Of a stretch of DNA of 64,000 nt, positions 1 to 8,289 are shown in pieces (the stretch's first letter is position 1; every line of letters starts with the position of its first letter). Source of the stretch: Marinilabiliales bacterium (GTDB taxonomy: Bacteria > Bacteroidota > Bacteroidia > Bacteroidales > PUMT01); contig REEN01000021.1 in the NCBI GenBank assembly GCA_007695015.1, positions 1 to 64,000 on the forward strand, in the 5' to 3' direction. The notes beneath the pieces were generated by a model. It saw only the letters and a program-made list of their open reading frames with translations, had not been told where the DNA came from and did no database searches. The position numbers and the translations under genes were made by a program.

Positions 1-360
1 GCGGGAGGCAGCTTTTATGTGAAGTTCGACGATCAGAACCGGATTCTGAATTTTCTTGCCCGCTTCACCAGGATAAATAACAAGTATCTGACGTGGGGTG
101 ATCAAGGCATCTTCATCAGAAAAACCATCTTTGATGAAATAGGAGGGTATAAAGATATTCCTGTAATGGAGGATCTTGAGATACAAAAAGAGATCAGAAG
201 AAAAGGACGGTTCATCAAACTGCCCCTGGCAGTGACAACTTCTGCCAGAAGATTTATTCAAAATGGAATTATCAGGCAGCAACTCCTGAATATTGCGTTA
301 GTGATGGCTTATGAAACCGGTGTATCGCCCACGAGGATCAAAGAATTTTATTCCGATTAA
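1..360 (+). CDS. Glycosyltransferase family 2, C-terminal part (5' end outside window)
   Basis: The frame is open to the left edge, so the start lies outside the window and only about 119 residues are visible. The motif WGDQGIFIR followed by a conserved IGGY and the acidic EDLE (the ED of GT-A enzymes that binds the acceptor side) match the C-terminal half of short GT2 enzymes of the rSAM/selenodomain-associated (TIGR04283) type. Such enzymes transfer a sugar from a nucleotide donor in the cytoplasm. The acceptor cannot be told from this fragment. It ends five bases before the convergent DUF1295 gene. The GT2 call is secure; the subfamily is inferred. Confidence 0.75.
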   Translation, partial: AGGSFYVKFDDQNRILNFLARFTRINNKYLTWGDQGIFIRKTIFDEIGGYKDIPVMEDLEIQKEIRRKGRFIKLPLAVTTSARRFIQNGIIRQQLLNIALVMAYETGVSPTRIKEFYSD

Positions 361-364
361 TGGT

Positions 365-1144
365 TTATGGGTTTTTTGGGAACCACGGGAAAAACGGACT
401 GGTTTTTTGAATGTATTCCCGGTATTGTGGTTTCCTGTCATCTAAAGATTTTTCAAGCAATGAAACTCCTGAGACTTTTATTATCAGTATAGTCATAAGC
501 ACTGAACCAACAATCTGCCAGTAATTTCCGGCAGCTATACTGAAAATGGCAAAAGACCACCAGACGGCAGAATCGCCAAAATAATTGGGATGCCTGGTAT
601 ATTTCCAGAATCCCTTGTCTAGCACCTTTCCTTTGTTTTGGGGATTGCTTTTAAACCTGGCCAACTGAAAATCGCCTCCGGCCTCAAACACAAATCCAAT
701 CAGCCACACTAAAATACCCAGGTAATCTATCCAGGTAAGATTCTCGTTTTGTGTTCCGGCGTTGGCTCCCAATAAGGGCAGGGAAACAAGCATAATCAAC
801 ACTCCCTGCAACAGAAACACCTGAAAGTAGCTAAACCACCAGTAGCGATGCGGGCCGTACTTTCGTCTGAATTCCCGGTACCTGAAGTCTTCTCCTTTGC
901 CCAGGTTTCTCCAGGCCAGATAAATGGAAAGCCTCAAGCCCCAGATTGAGACCAGAACCAGCAGGAGTATTTTTCGTTCATTCAAATCGCCCGATACAAA
1001 GAAGTAAAAGGAATTTACCACCACGAAACCAAGTCCCCAGAACAGGTCAATTATGCTTACATCTTTTATAATAACGCTTACTATCCAAAGGAGTGTCACC
1101 AGGATGAAAATGATGAGCGAGGCTTGTAAAAACGGGGTCAGCAT
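365..1144 (-). CDS. DUF1295 / steroid 5-alpha-reductase-like membrane protein
   Basis: A 259-residue integral membrane protein with several hydrophobic segments. The C-terminal motif TRHPNYFGDSAVWW is the hallmark of the DUF1295 / isoprenylcysteine methyltransferase-steroid reductase superfamily, where it forms the cofactor site. The substrate is unknown; members are often annotated as steroid 5-alpha-reductase-like or methyltransferase-like. I use the Met at 1144 because the longer frame would overlap the upstream DAK2-DegV gene by about 47 bases, whereas this start leaves 13 bases between them. The spacing suggests co-transcription with that gene. Fold assignment is firm, reaction unknown. 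Confidence 0.8.
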   Translation of the reverse strand: MLTPFLQASLIIFILVTLLWIVSVIIKDVSIIDLFWGLGFVVVNSFYFFVSGDLNERKILLLVLVSIWGLRLSIYLAWRNLGKGEDFRYREFRRKYGPHRYWWFSYFQVFLLQGVLIMLVSLPLLGANAGTQNENLTWIDYLGILVWLIGFVFEAGGDFQLARFKSNPQNKGKVLDKGFWKYTRHPNYFGDSAVWWSFAIFSIAAGNYWQIVGSVLMTILIIKVSGVSLLEKSLDDRKPQYREYIQKTSPFFPWFPKNP

Positions 1145-1157
1145 TTGCAAAAACAAA

Positions 1158-2957
1158 TTAATTATCAAACAACAATGAAATGCCAATGGTGCCGATTCCG
1201 GCATGCATTCCTATAACCGGAGAGATATCGACTACCGAAACCGGTTTTTTGCCGGTAATCTCCAGCATTTTATCTTCTGCTTTATGAGCCCCTTCAGGGT
1301 TATGCGCATGGAGCAGGATGTAGTTCCAGATTGTCCTTCCACGACTTATTTTTTCAATATGCGTGTAAATATTTTTTAAGCTGGACTGCTGGCTGAAAGT
1401 TTTCCCGAATAAAACAGATTTTCCATTTTCATCCATCGAGATAACAGGGTTCAACCCAAGCGCAGAGGCTATAAAACCTTTTGGCCTGGAAACCCGTCCT
1501 CCCTTGATCATATATTTCAAATCCCTGACACTGACAAATATTTTTGCATTAAGCACATCAGACTTAATTGATCTTACGATGGATTCGACAGGCTCTCCGG
1601 CTTCAATGCCCTTTGCTGCTTTCAGCACCAGTAATCCGAGTGCTCCTGATAAATTCTTTGAATCGATCACATGAACGGGTTTGCTAAACTCCTTTTGTAT
1701 GCGTTCGCCTGCCTTAACGCTGTTTGCATAGGTTCCGCTAAACTGCCCGGTAAGATGCAAGGCAATAATGGCATCATAATGCGAAGCCAGATGTGAATAC
1801 AAGCTGGTAAAGGTCTGCTCGTTAATTTGAGATGTTTTGGGGAATTCAGCATTGGTCTCAAGTAAATCGTAAAACTGATCGGGTTGGATAGTCAGCTTAT
1901 CCAGATAATGATTGTCGCCAAAATTCAGGTTTATGGGAACGACATTAATTTGATATAAATCAATCAATTCCTGTGACAAATCGCAAGTGGAATCAGTTAC
2001 CAGGGCAATATTCCATTTTCTTTTGGTAATCGTTTCCTGCTGGCGGACCATATCGTCCACTTTCTGATATGTGATGGTTCCAATATCTTTCAGCCGGTGA
2101 AACAGTTCTGCCGGCTGGCTGGTGTGCACATGTATCCGGCAAATGCTCTCAGATCCGGCAACAACAACCGAATCACCGCTGGTACTTAAGGTTTCCTGAA
2201 GTTCGGATTTATTAATGGCCAAATTCTTTATGATGGCTTCGGTACAAAAACGGTGCTTGATCTCTTCGTATTTCATATCCTCCGAATGAACAAGAGAGAT
2301 GGTTTCCTGCGATTCAACTTTCAGATTGCGGATGTCCCTGTTTTTTATAAACCCGATAATACCTTTAATGAACAGAACAAATCCTTTAGCTCCGGCATCT
2401 ACAAAGCCTGTTTTTTTTAACACTTTTAATTTCAAGGTAGTCTCTGCCAAAGATTTTTCCAAAACAGCAAAGGAATCGATCATCACATTTCTGAAATCGT
2501 GGATGGCCTCTTTTTTACTGGTAAGGAAGTCAGCCCAATCCTTAATAACTGTCAGCATGGTTCCTTCGACCGGGTTGGCAACGGCCTCGTACATATACGG
2601 TATTGACTTTTTTACACTTTCGGCAAAGTCAGGAAGGGTAATAATGGGTTTGTTCTGTGTTTCAAGATTCAAACCATGCAGGAACTGAGCGAAAATAACT
2701 CCCGAATTTCCTCTTGCCCCCATTAATGCGGCATCTGCAATATTATTTACAGTGGCTTTATATGATTTGTGAGGTTTGATAGTGTCAATTACCCAACGAA
2801 CCGTAGAAGCAAAATTTGTTCCCGTATCCTTGTCATCTACGGGGAATACGTTTATCCTGTTTAATTCTGCCTGATTTTGCAGTATCTGATTTCCACCTGC
2901 AATAAATGCATAGTAAAGGAATTTTCCGTTGATACCCTGTTTTTCAGCTTCACTCAT
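1158..2957 (-). CDS. DAK2-DegV fusion protein (fatty-acid kinase-like plus fatty-acid-binding)
   Basis: A 599-residue protein. Residues about 10-200 are a DAK2/FakA-type kinase domain, with DDKDTGTN at the place of the usual DGDTGTN nucleotide/metal loop and a GARGNSGV motif. A middle region follows. From about residue 312 there is a complete DegV fold (ALVTDSTCDLS at its start, HLTGQFSGTY in the lipid-binding region, KGGRVS near the end). In Firmicutes the kinase FakA and the fatty-acid carrier FakB are separate proteins that phosphorylate exogenous fatty acids. Here both parts are in one chain, so the natural inference is a self-contained acyl-phosphate producer. The Gly-to-Lys change in the DxD loop is worth noting. 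Cytoplasmic, no signal peptide. Confidence 0.85.
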   Translation of the reverse strand: MSEAEKQGINGKFLYYAFIAGGNQILQNQAELNRINVFPVDDKDTGTNFASTVRWVIDTIKPHKSYKATVNNIADAALMGARGNSGVIFAQFLHGLNLETQNKPIITLPDFAESVKKSIPYMYEAVANPVEGTMLTVIKDWADFLTSKKEAIHDFRNVMIDSFAVLEKSLAETTLKLKVLKKTGFVDAGAKGFVLFIKGIIGFIKNRDIRNLKVESQETISLVHSEDMKYEEIKHRFCTEAIIKNLAINKSELQETLSTSGDSVVVAGSESICRIHVHTSQPAELFHRLKDIGTITYQKVDDMVRQQETITKRKWNIALVTDSTCDLSQELIDLYQINVVPINLNFGDNHYLDKLTIQPDQFYDLLETNAEFPKTSQINEQTFTSLYSHLASHYDAIIALHLTGQFSGTYANSVKAGERIQKEFSKPVHVIDSKNLSGALGLLVLKAAKGIEAGEPVESIVRSIKSDVLNAKIFVSVRDLKYMIKGGRVSRPKGFIASALGLNPVISMDENGKSVLFGKTFSQQSSLKNIYTHIEKISRGRTIWNYILLHAHNPEGAHKAEDKMLEITGKKPVSVVDISPVIGMHAGIGTIGISLLFDN

Positions 2958-3026
2958 ACAGTTTAAATAATATACTCATTAACAATCTGCAAACAAGTTA
3001 AAATAACTGATGGATAAAGAAATAAC

Positions 3027-3079
3027 GCCTCATTCAGAATAAGTAAAAGCGCCAGCATTGGTTAGCTTCTGAGTGAGGC
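3027..3079. repeat. Inverted repeat, possible attenuator or terminator
   Basis: The arms GCCTCATTCAGAA (3027-3039) and TTCTGAGTGAGGC (3067-3079) pair over 13 positions with one G-U on the plus strand. The loop is 27 bases. It lies in the 267-base gap between the SOUL gene and the DAK2-DegV gene, both minus-strand. The minus-strand continuation is moderately T-rich (TTATTTCTTT), so it could stop transcription after the SOUL gene, but the long loop makes this weak. Confidence 0.35.
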
Positions 3080-3224
3080 TGATTATATTTTATCACTGGT
3101 GACGCATGTTAAAAGTACAATTTTTTTCCTACACGCGAAACCTCTGGTTTCATGGAACCGGCTCTTAGCTTAATCCCGGATAGCGGTTGGCTGCAGGTCG
3201 AAGACCTGTGGCCTGCTTCGCAAT

Positions 3225-3806
3225 CTACCTCACCGACACGATAATCTCATTCCTTCTGTTAAAAAACTTGTAAGGGGAATTGTATCCCAGATAACGGAAG
3301 TCTCCGTAGAATTCAATGCCATTTTCGATCAACAGTTTCCGGAGCTTTTCTGACTGCTTCTTAATGTCATTGTCGGAGGCGTAGCCCGAAAACCTTATGA
3401 CAGCCACATATTCATCTTTGGTCTCCTCTATAATCACCCTGGAATTATCAGGCTTCGGAAGGTTGTCGGGATTGTATGAAGACGGCATCACGAAGCTCAT
3501 GGAAGAACGGTCTTCTGATATATTCATATGGACAGGGGCCGTCATGGATATCTTCGTCTCTGACTCATTGCCGCCAAAGATATAACCGGCCAGGGTCCTG
3601 AAACCCGGACGTGAGACCTCCCTGTAAGAGGCTGCATTCATATAGACCGTAGCCAGCGTGGCTGACGGATAGAACCGTATTTCAAACTCCTCATTTGAAG
3701 AGACAACGGTATACTTCTGCTCTTCTGTATTTCCTGATGCCATGGCTGTGGTTTGTATTAAAAGCACTGTTAAGAGTATTCGGATTATGTTGTTGTGTGT
3801 TTTCAT
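3225..3806 (-). CDS. SOUL-family heme-binding protein, exported
   Basis: A 193-residue protein with a hydrophobic N-terminus ending around TTAMASG, which fits a Sec signal peptide. The body has the SOUL/HBP features: the start YTVVSSNEEFEIRFYPSATLATV, then GFRTLAGYIFGGN, KISMTAPVHM and the late ...YNSP segment. SOUL proteins bind heme or tetrapyrroles, but their role in bacteria is not established. The Met at 3806 is preferred over 3839 because it starts the signal peptide directly. It is the only gene on its transcript with gaps on both sides. Confidence 0.85.
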   Translation of the reverse strand: MKTHNNIIRILLTVLLIQTTAMASGNTEEQKYTVVSSNEEFEIRFYPSATLATVYMNAASYREVSRPGFRTLAGYIFGGNESETKISMTAPVHMNISEDRSSMSFVMPSSYNPDNLPKPDNSRVIIEETKDEYVAVIRFSGYASDNDIKKQSEKLRKLLIENGIEFYGDFRYLGYNSPYKFFNRRNEIIVSVR

Positions 3807-3981
3807 AATGTCTAATATTTTGTTTAATATCTTAAACACAAAACAACGGGTTTAGTTCATTATATTAACCGCTTTAATAAAACACAAGACAAAAAGATCT
3901 GCTATATTACTGGGTATGGGAAGGCGGTATCGTTTTTTTTCCCCCGAAAGGGGTATTATTATAAAACTTCTTCCTGGTTTT

Positions 3982-4015
3982 TTTGTTATTATTTTCAATT
4001 GGAGGATTATATTTG
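3982..4015 (+). promoter_or_regulatory. Bacteroidota-type promoter for the nucleotidyltransferase-like gene
   Basis: TTTG at 3982-3985 and TATATTTG at 4008-4015 are separated by 22 bases, which agrees with the Bacteroidota pattern TTTG / TAnnTTTG. Transcription would begin near 4022, leaving a leader of about 40 bases before the ATG at 4062. Confidence 0.5.
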
Positions 4016-4061
4016 ATATGCCTTTCCAACAAGATGGCAAAATTTATAACGTAACCCATCT

Positions 4062-5114
4062 ATGGCCGATGAGCTGCTGAAGGTTCTGCTCTATTTTGAC
4101 ATTTTCTCGTACCCCCTTACAAAGAGGGAGCTTATTGCCTATTCGGGTATTCCAGGCGGGGCCGGGGAAAGTGCAGATGCAGCTATTAAGATGCTGCAAA
4201 GGGAAGGGCTGATAAACCGGTTTGGGGGACTTTATTATGTGGGCGCCAACAGGCAGAATGTGGTCAGGCGGCTTAATGGCAACAACAGGGCAGTCGGAAG
4301 GATGAAGACGGCCAAAAGGTTCTCCCGGCTTATCTCCTGGTTCCCCTTCGTGAGGGGTGTATTTATATCCGGCTCTCTTTCAAAGGGCTTTGCGGCAAAG
4401 GAAGATGATATTGACTACTTCATAGTGACAGAGCCGGAACGGTTGTGGCTGGTGAGATCACTGCTCACCATTTTCAAGAAAGTTTTTCTTTTCAATTCGT
4501 ACAGGAATTTCTGCATCAACTACTTTGTAGACAGCAACCATCTGTTTATCAAAGAGCACAACAGGTACACTGCAACCGAGATCGCATTCCTGGTACCGCT
4601 TTTCAACAGTTCCATGCACCAGAGGTTGCTGGATCAGAACAGCTGGGTAAAAGAATACTATCCGAATTTAATGGAAAATAATAATTACGATTGCCATAAT
4701 AATGAGCCTGCTCTGAAAAGACTGGTCGAGAAACTGCTCTCCGGACCGCTCACCGGCAGACTGGATAATTACCTTCACAGGAGATCCAGATCATGGATAA
4801 GAAGGCAGTTTTCTCATATGAATGATGATACTTTTGCCCGCAACTTCAGGGTTCTCCGGCATGAGCTGAAGTATTTACCAAACAGTCAGCAGTTAAGTAT
4901 AATGGATAAATATAATGAGCGGGTTAACCGGTATTTAAAGGTAGCGGAAGGCCCGCAGATAGGGGAAGGCCCGCAGGTAACAGAACGCCAGCAGGTAGCA
5001 GAACACCAGCGGGTAGCGGACCCGCAGCGGGCAGAAGAACGCCATCGGGCAACGGACCCACAGCGGGCAACGGACCCACAGCGGGCAACGGACCCACAGC
5101 GGACAACAGAATAA
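4062..5114 (+). CDS. Nucleotidyltransferase-like protein with repeat tail
   Basis: A 350-residue cytosolic protein. Residues 1-70 (LLYFDIFSYPLTKREL...) look like a small helix-turn-helix. At about 97-127, VRGVFISGSLSKGFAAKEDDIDYFIVT carries the GS...DID core of the Pol-beta/MNT nucleotidyltransferase fold, so two acidic metal ligands are present. Related proteins occur in Bacteroidota polysaccharide clusters, but I know no assigned substrate. The last 57 residues are a hydrophilic six-residue repeat (ATDPQR type) encoded by an 18-bp minisatellite. The downstream epimerase starts seven bases after the stop, so the two are probably one transcript. Catalytic activity is inferred from the motif only. 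Confidence 0.7.
   Translation: MADELLKVLLYFDIFSYPLTKRELIAYSGIPGGAGESADAAIKMLQREGLINRFGGLYYVGANRQNVVRRLNGNNRAVGRMKTAKRFSRLISWFPFVRGVFISGSLSKGFAAKEDDIDYFIVTEPERLWLVRSLLTIFKKVFLFNSYRNFCINYFVDSNHLFIKEHNRYTATEIAFLVPLFNSSMHQRLLDQNSWVKEYYPNLMENNNYDCHNNEPALKRLVEKLLSGPLTGRLDNYLHRRSRSWIRRQFSHMNDDTFARNFRVLRHELKYLPNSQQLSIMDKYNERVNRYLKVAEGPQIGEGPQVTERQQVAEHQRVADPQRAEERHRATDPQRATDPQRATDPQRTTE
4941..5102 (+). repeat. 18-bp minisatellite, nine tandem units, inside a coding region
   Basis: Nine consecutive 18-bp units run from 4941 to 5102, in frame with the host gene (six residues per unit). The last three units (5049-5066, 5067-5084, 5085-5102) are identical (gcaacggacccacagcgg). Earlier units drift progressively from this form (for example gtagcggaaggcccgcag). 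Because the period is a multiple of three, several other frames stay open across it, which produces false long frames on the minus strand. Confidence 0.95.
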
Positions 5115-5121
5115 ATTCTTT

Positions 5122-6081
5122 ATGATAAAACCGTCCCGAAACATATGGATCCTGGGAGGTACCGGATTTATCGGGTCGGCTCTTGTAAGGCTGTTGTCGC
5201 ACGACAAGGCAAACAGGCTCCACCTTCTGGTTCATAAAAGAGCTCACTGGCGGTTACTGGAGGGTTTCAGCACTTTTACCGGCACTCTTTCGGGCATTGA
5301 GCCTGGCTGGTTTGAACGGTACCCGCCCGATATAGTTTATCACCTGGCGAGACCGGCGGGTAGTAATGCGTTAACCCGAAAACTGAGATCAGCCACAGGT
5401 GAAAGAGCCAACAGGCGACTGGTAAAGATTTTACGGTCTCTGCCGGCGACGCCCGTGGTAGTGTATGTGAGCGGATCGTTGATGTACGGCGACCGGCCGG
5501 ACAACGATCCGGCATTTGAAAACTCACCGCTGAGCCCTGAATCTTTTGCGCGCTATTATTACCGCAACGAGCTGCCCTGGATAGAGGCGCAGGGTGAAGG
5601 GTCCCTTGATGTCCGCTTTGCACGTCCTGGCTGGATCGCCGGACCGGGTTCATGGTTCATGGAGTTCTTCTATAAACCCTGGCGGCACACCGGCAGGGTG
5701 CCTTGCTACGGGGAGGGTACACAGCGTATGTCCCTGACCGATCTTGACGACTGCGCTGCAATGATACATGCCCTGGGGCAGTACGGCTCAAAAGGCAGCA
5801 ACCTGAATATCTTCTCGGGAGATATTATCACGCAGCTTGACTTCTCAAATACCCTTGCCCGGATGCTGAACGCAGAAACTGAAATGATACCTGAGAACCG
5901 TTTAAGACAAAAATACGGCAAGGTTACCGCAGCAGCGCTGCTCTCCTCCTCTCCCATGGGCACTCTGTACCCTGAACTTCACCACAGGGCAGGGATTACT
6001 ATCCGGGACCCGGAACAGTTACTTGCTTCCGTTGTCGGGCTTTCTGAAAACAAACAGGGTGTATTCGCCGAACTTCCATAG
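5122..6081 (+). CDS. NAD-dependent epimerase/dehydratase family protein
   Basis: A 319-residue extended SDR-like protein. The N-terminus IWILGGTGFIGSALVRLL has the glycine-rich GGTGFIGS dinucleotide loop. VVYVSGSLMYGD, then Y-Y-Y-R-N-E in the following segment, corresponds to the active-site region, though a clean YxxxK is not visible (ARYYYRNELPW has no Lys), so ordinary epimerase catalysis is doubtful. It probably acts on a nucleotide sugar or related substrate. It follows the nucleotidyltransferase-like gene by seven bases. Its 3' end overlaps the convergent methyltransferase gene by 63 bases. Confidence 0.75.
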   Translation: MIKPSRNIWILGGTGFIGSALVRLLSHDKANRLHLLVHKRAHWRLLEGFSTFTGTLSGIEPGWFERYPPDIVYHLARPAGSNALTRKLRSATGERANRRLVKILRSLPATPVVVYVSGSLMYGDRPDNDPAFENSPLSPESFARYYYRNELPWIEAQGEGSLDVRFARPGWIAGPGSWFMEFFYKPWRHTGRVPCYGEGTQRMSLTDLDDCAAMIHALGQYGSKGSNLNIFSGDIITQLDFSNTLARMLNAETEMIPENRLRQKYGKVTAAALLSSSPMGTLYPELHHRAGITIRDPEQLLASVVGLSENKQGVFAELP

Positions 6082-6831
6082 CGGCGTTTTCTGCAATGCC
6101 ATATCGGTCTTCCATAAAATCCTGCCAAATCTCCTTAACAGCCGGTTAAGCCGGTGATAATACCAGGCCGGACTGACAATGCTGTAGCCTTTCCTTCTGA
6201 CCGGGATGAAATTGCTGAAGGCTTTTCTTATCTGACCGGTACTGTAACACCGGCTTGGCAGGCTTCGTGAAGGCGAATACCCTCCCCAGCTGGTCCTGAG
6301 CCTTGAAAATGCTGCCCTGAAACGAAGCTTGAGCAGCTCTATGAGCATACCCGCCAGGTAATGCCTGTTCACAAACGAGAGGACAAGCACGCCTCCGGGT
6401 GTTGCTGCGCGGTGGAGTATCCTGGCGGCTCCCTCCAGGTCTTCCACGGTATTCAAGGCGCCGAAAAACACGTAGATCATATCAAACTGCCTGCCGGGGA
6501 AAATATCTTCCAGTTCCTCAATTTTACCCTTTGCAGCAACGGCATTTTCAAGCTGCATGTTCTCTATCCTGGCGGATGCGAGCCGGTGCATCTCGCCCGA
6601 AATATCGATTCCGGCTACCTGAACGGAAGGATGGGTCGCGGCAAAATGAACCATGTCAAGTCCGGTCCCATACCCTATCTCAAGCATGCTGCTGAAGCTG
6701 AACCGTTTCACCTCTTCCCTGAAATCCTGCCTCATGCGCTGCAGAACTGGGTTCTGCCAGTACCGCTCCTCAAAGCCGGCAGCATCGCCGTCATAATACT
6801 CCTCAATTTTGCCGTAATAGGTGCTCTTCAT
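6019..6831 (-). CDS. Class I SAM-dependent methyltransferase
   Basis: A 270-residue protein. MLEIGYGTGLDMVHFA is motif I of the Rossmann methyltransferases (SAM binding), AGIDISGEM is the acidic strand-2 end, and FDMIYVFFGALNTVEDLEGA is the motif IV/V region. The C-terminal 80 residues are basic and aromatic. It belongs to the small-molecule/UbiE-like group; the acceptor is unknown, with a polysaccharide building block or lipid likely from the neighbours. The Met at 6831 was chosen because it starts the usual family sequence; it overlaps the end of the upstream O-antigen-ligase-like gene by 29 bases, indicating translational coupling. Confidence 0.8.
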   Translation of the reverse strand: MKSTYYGKIEEYYDGDAAGFEERYWQNPVLQRMRQDFREEVKRFSFSSMLEIGYGTGLDMVHFAATHPSVQVAGIDISGEMHRLASARIENMQLENAVAAKGKIEELEDIFPGRQFDMIYVFFGALNTVEDLEGAARILHRAATPGGVLVLSFVNRHYLAGMLIELLKLRFRAAFSRLRTSWGGYSPSRSLPSRCYSTGQIRKAFSNFIPVRRKGYSIVSPAWYYHRLNRLLRRFGRILWKTDMALQKTPLWKFGEYTLFVFRKPDNGSK

Positions 6832-8275
6832 CTTTCGTATGATAGTTTGTAACAAGCCATGCCGCAGTTCCCCAGAACAGAAAAGCAAATTTATCGGTAT
6901 TCAGGAAATTGTTGAAAAATGCATGAAAAAACCAGGTAGCCAAAGCGGCAAATGCTGCAATTATTATAACGCGCGAACGATGGCCGGTACTCCGGTCGAA
7001 AGCCAGAAACATAAGCCGCCCGATAAAAAGCAGCCAGCCAGCAAGTCCCATAATCCCCATCTCACTGAGCGCAAGCAGGTACTCTGAATGAGCAGTGCCT
7101 CCTGATCCTTCAGGCACATTCCAGGGGTCCGTAACAGTGAGCCTGTTCATCAGTGAAGGCTCCTGGTAGGGAATATAGGTAAACTGGTAGGTTCCGGGAC
7201 CAAAACCCGTCAACGGCCTCTCTTTGAACATTCTCCATGCCGACACCCACCTGTTGAGCCTTTCAATATTTGATACATCGGTGCTGATGTTAGCAGATGA
7301 AACAGTCCGCTCGCCAATTCCTGCATTGACATCGTACGAAAGGGCCTCAACCTGCTGCATCCGGTTGACCAGCGGCTGGCGGAACACCACGACCCCCAAA
7401 AGGAATACACCGCCAATGATCAGCAGGTGCCTTACCTTCAGCTTTAAATAGAGAAGCGTCAAAACCAGTAGGAAAAGCGGCAGACTGAGCAGGGCGGCCC
7501 GGCTGGTAGTAAAGATCACTGTCATAATGAAGAACAATCCTGTTACCAGCCAGAATATGCGTGTTTTGTTGTTGCGGCACAAAGTGACTGTCGAAAGCCA
7601 CAGGGCAGCAAGGATGGCTGCTGAAGCTCCAAAGATGGTATGATCATTGTAAAACGGCAGAAAGATACCCCGCATGACTACGGGGTTCCATTCCCATTGC
7701 CAGAACCTGAACAGGCTCCACAACAGCACAACCAGCATCCCCATGCTGTAGAGAAGAATCATCTGGAAAAACAGGTTGCTGTCATACCTCAGTTGCCTTG
7801 CAACGAAGATGTAAAACACCAGCATGTAGAGCAGGTTGATGAATGAGAATTTTACCGAAACAACCAGGATCTGCGAAAAGGGTATTGTAACAAGAAATGC
7901 AGCGGCAAACGGCAACAACCACAGGAACTCCCTGTGAAGGACGTCATTCATTCTTTTAAAGGATCCGCCTGCAATTTCCATGAACAGCACCGCCGCGGCA
8001 ACAAGGACAAGCGGTTCTCCCGGCACCCTGATCATTGAACCTTCAGTCAGTGGAACCGTTACTGAAAAGGGAAGCACAAAAGCCATCAACTTAAGCAGGA
8101 CAGCCTGCAGATTAAAGCGCACAACAAGATGGGCAAGGACAAAAATAAGGATGGCGCCAGTCATGATCGCAAGCACGGGATAGAGCAATGATCCTGCAAT
8201 AATAATGGCTATAACCAATGCAACAATAGATGTCACTGAAAGTATACCGTATCTGTTTATCGCGTTCCCTGGCAT
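6803..8275 (-). CDS. O-antigen ligase/polymerase-like membrane protein (Wzy_C)
   Basis: A 490-residue polytopic membrane protein with about ten to twelve hydrophobic segments. A large periplasmic loop (about residues 310-410) carries NRWVSAWRMFKERPLTGFGPGTYQF and an HSEYLLALSEMGIMGL segment, both typical of the Wzy_C/WaaL family. These proteins link or polymerise undecaprenyl-borne glycans at the periplasmic face. The Met at 8275 lies 14 bases after the end of the Wzz-like gene. A longer frame to 8377 would run into that gene. Together with the Wzz-like protein and the methyltransferase it forms a polysaccharide export/assembly operon. Confidence 0.85.
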   Translation of the reverse strand: MPGNAINRYGILSVTSIVALVIAIIIAGSLLYPVLAIMTGAILIFVLAHLVVRFNLQAVLLKLMAFVLPFSVTVPLTEGSMIRVPGEPLVLVAAAVLFMEIAGGSFKRMNDVLHREFLWLLPFAAAFLVTIPFSQILVVSVKFSFINLLYMLVFYIFVARQLRYDSNLFFQMILLYSMGMLVVLLWSLFRFWQWEWNPVVMRGIFLPFYNDHTIFGASAAILAALWLSTVTLCRNNKTRIFWLVTGLFFIMTVIFTTSRAALLSLPLFLLVLTLLYLKLKVRHLLIIGGVFLLGVVVFRQPLVNRMQQVEALSYDVNAGIGERTVSSANISTDVSNIERLNRWVSAWRMFKERPLTGFGPGTYQFTYIPYQEPSLMNRLTVTDPWNVPEGSGGTAHSEYLLALSEMGIMGLAGWLLFIGRLMFLAFDRSTGHRSRVIIIAAFAALATWFFHAFFNNFLNTDKFAFLFWGTAAWLVTNYHTKDEEHLLRQN

Positions 8276-8289
8276 CTGCACCCGGTTAA

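Noticed and set aside
3852-4040. Minus-strand open frame of 62 codons
   Set aside because: It covers the likely promoter of the 4062 gene, is AT-rich by composition and has no domain.
4924-5247. Minus-strand open frames of about 90-107 residues across the 18-bp repeat
   Set aside because: They come from the triplet-length period of the repeat (GPLPAVGPLP-type sequence), have no family-like features, and lie antisense to the clear nucleotidyltransferase-like and epimerase genes.
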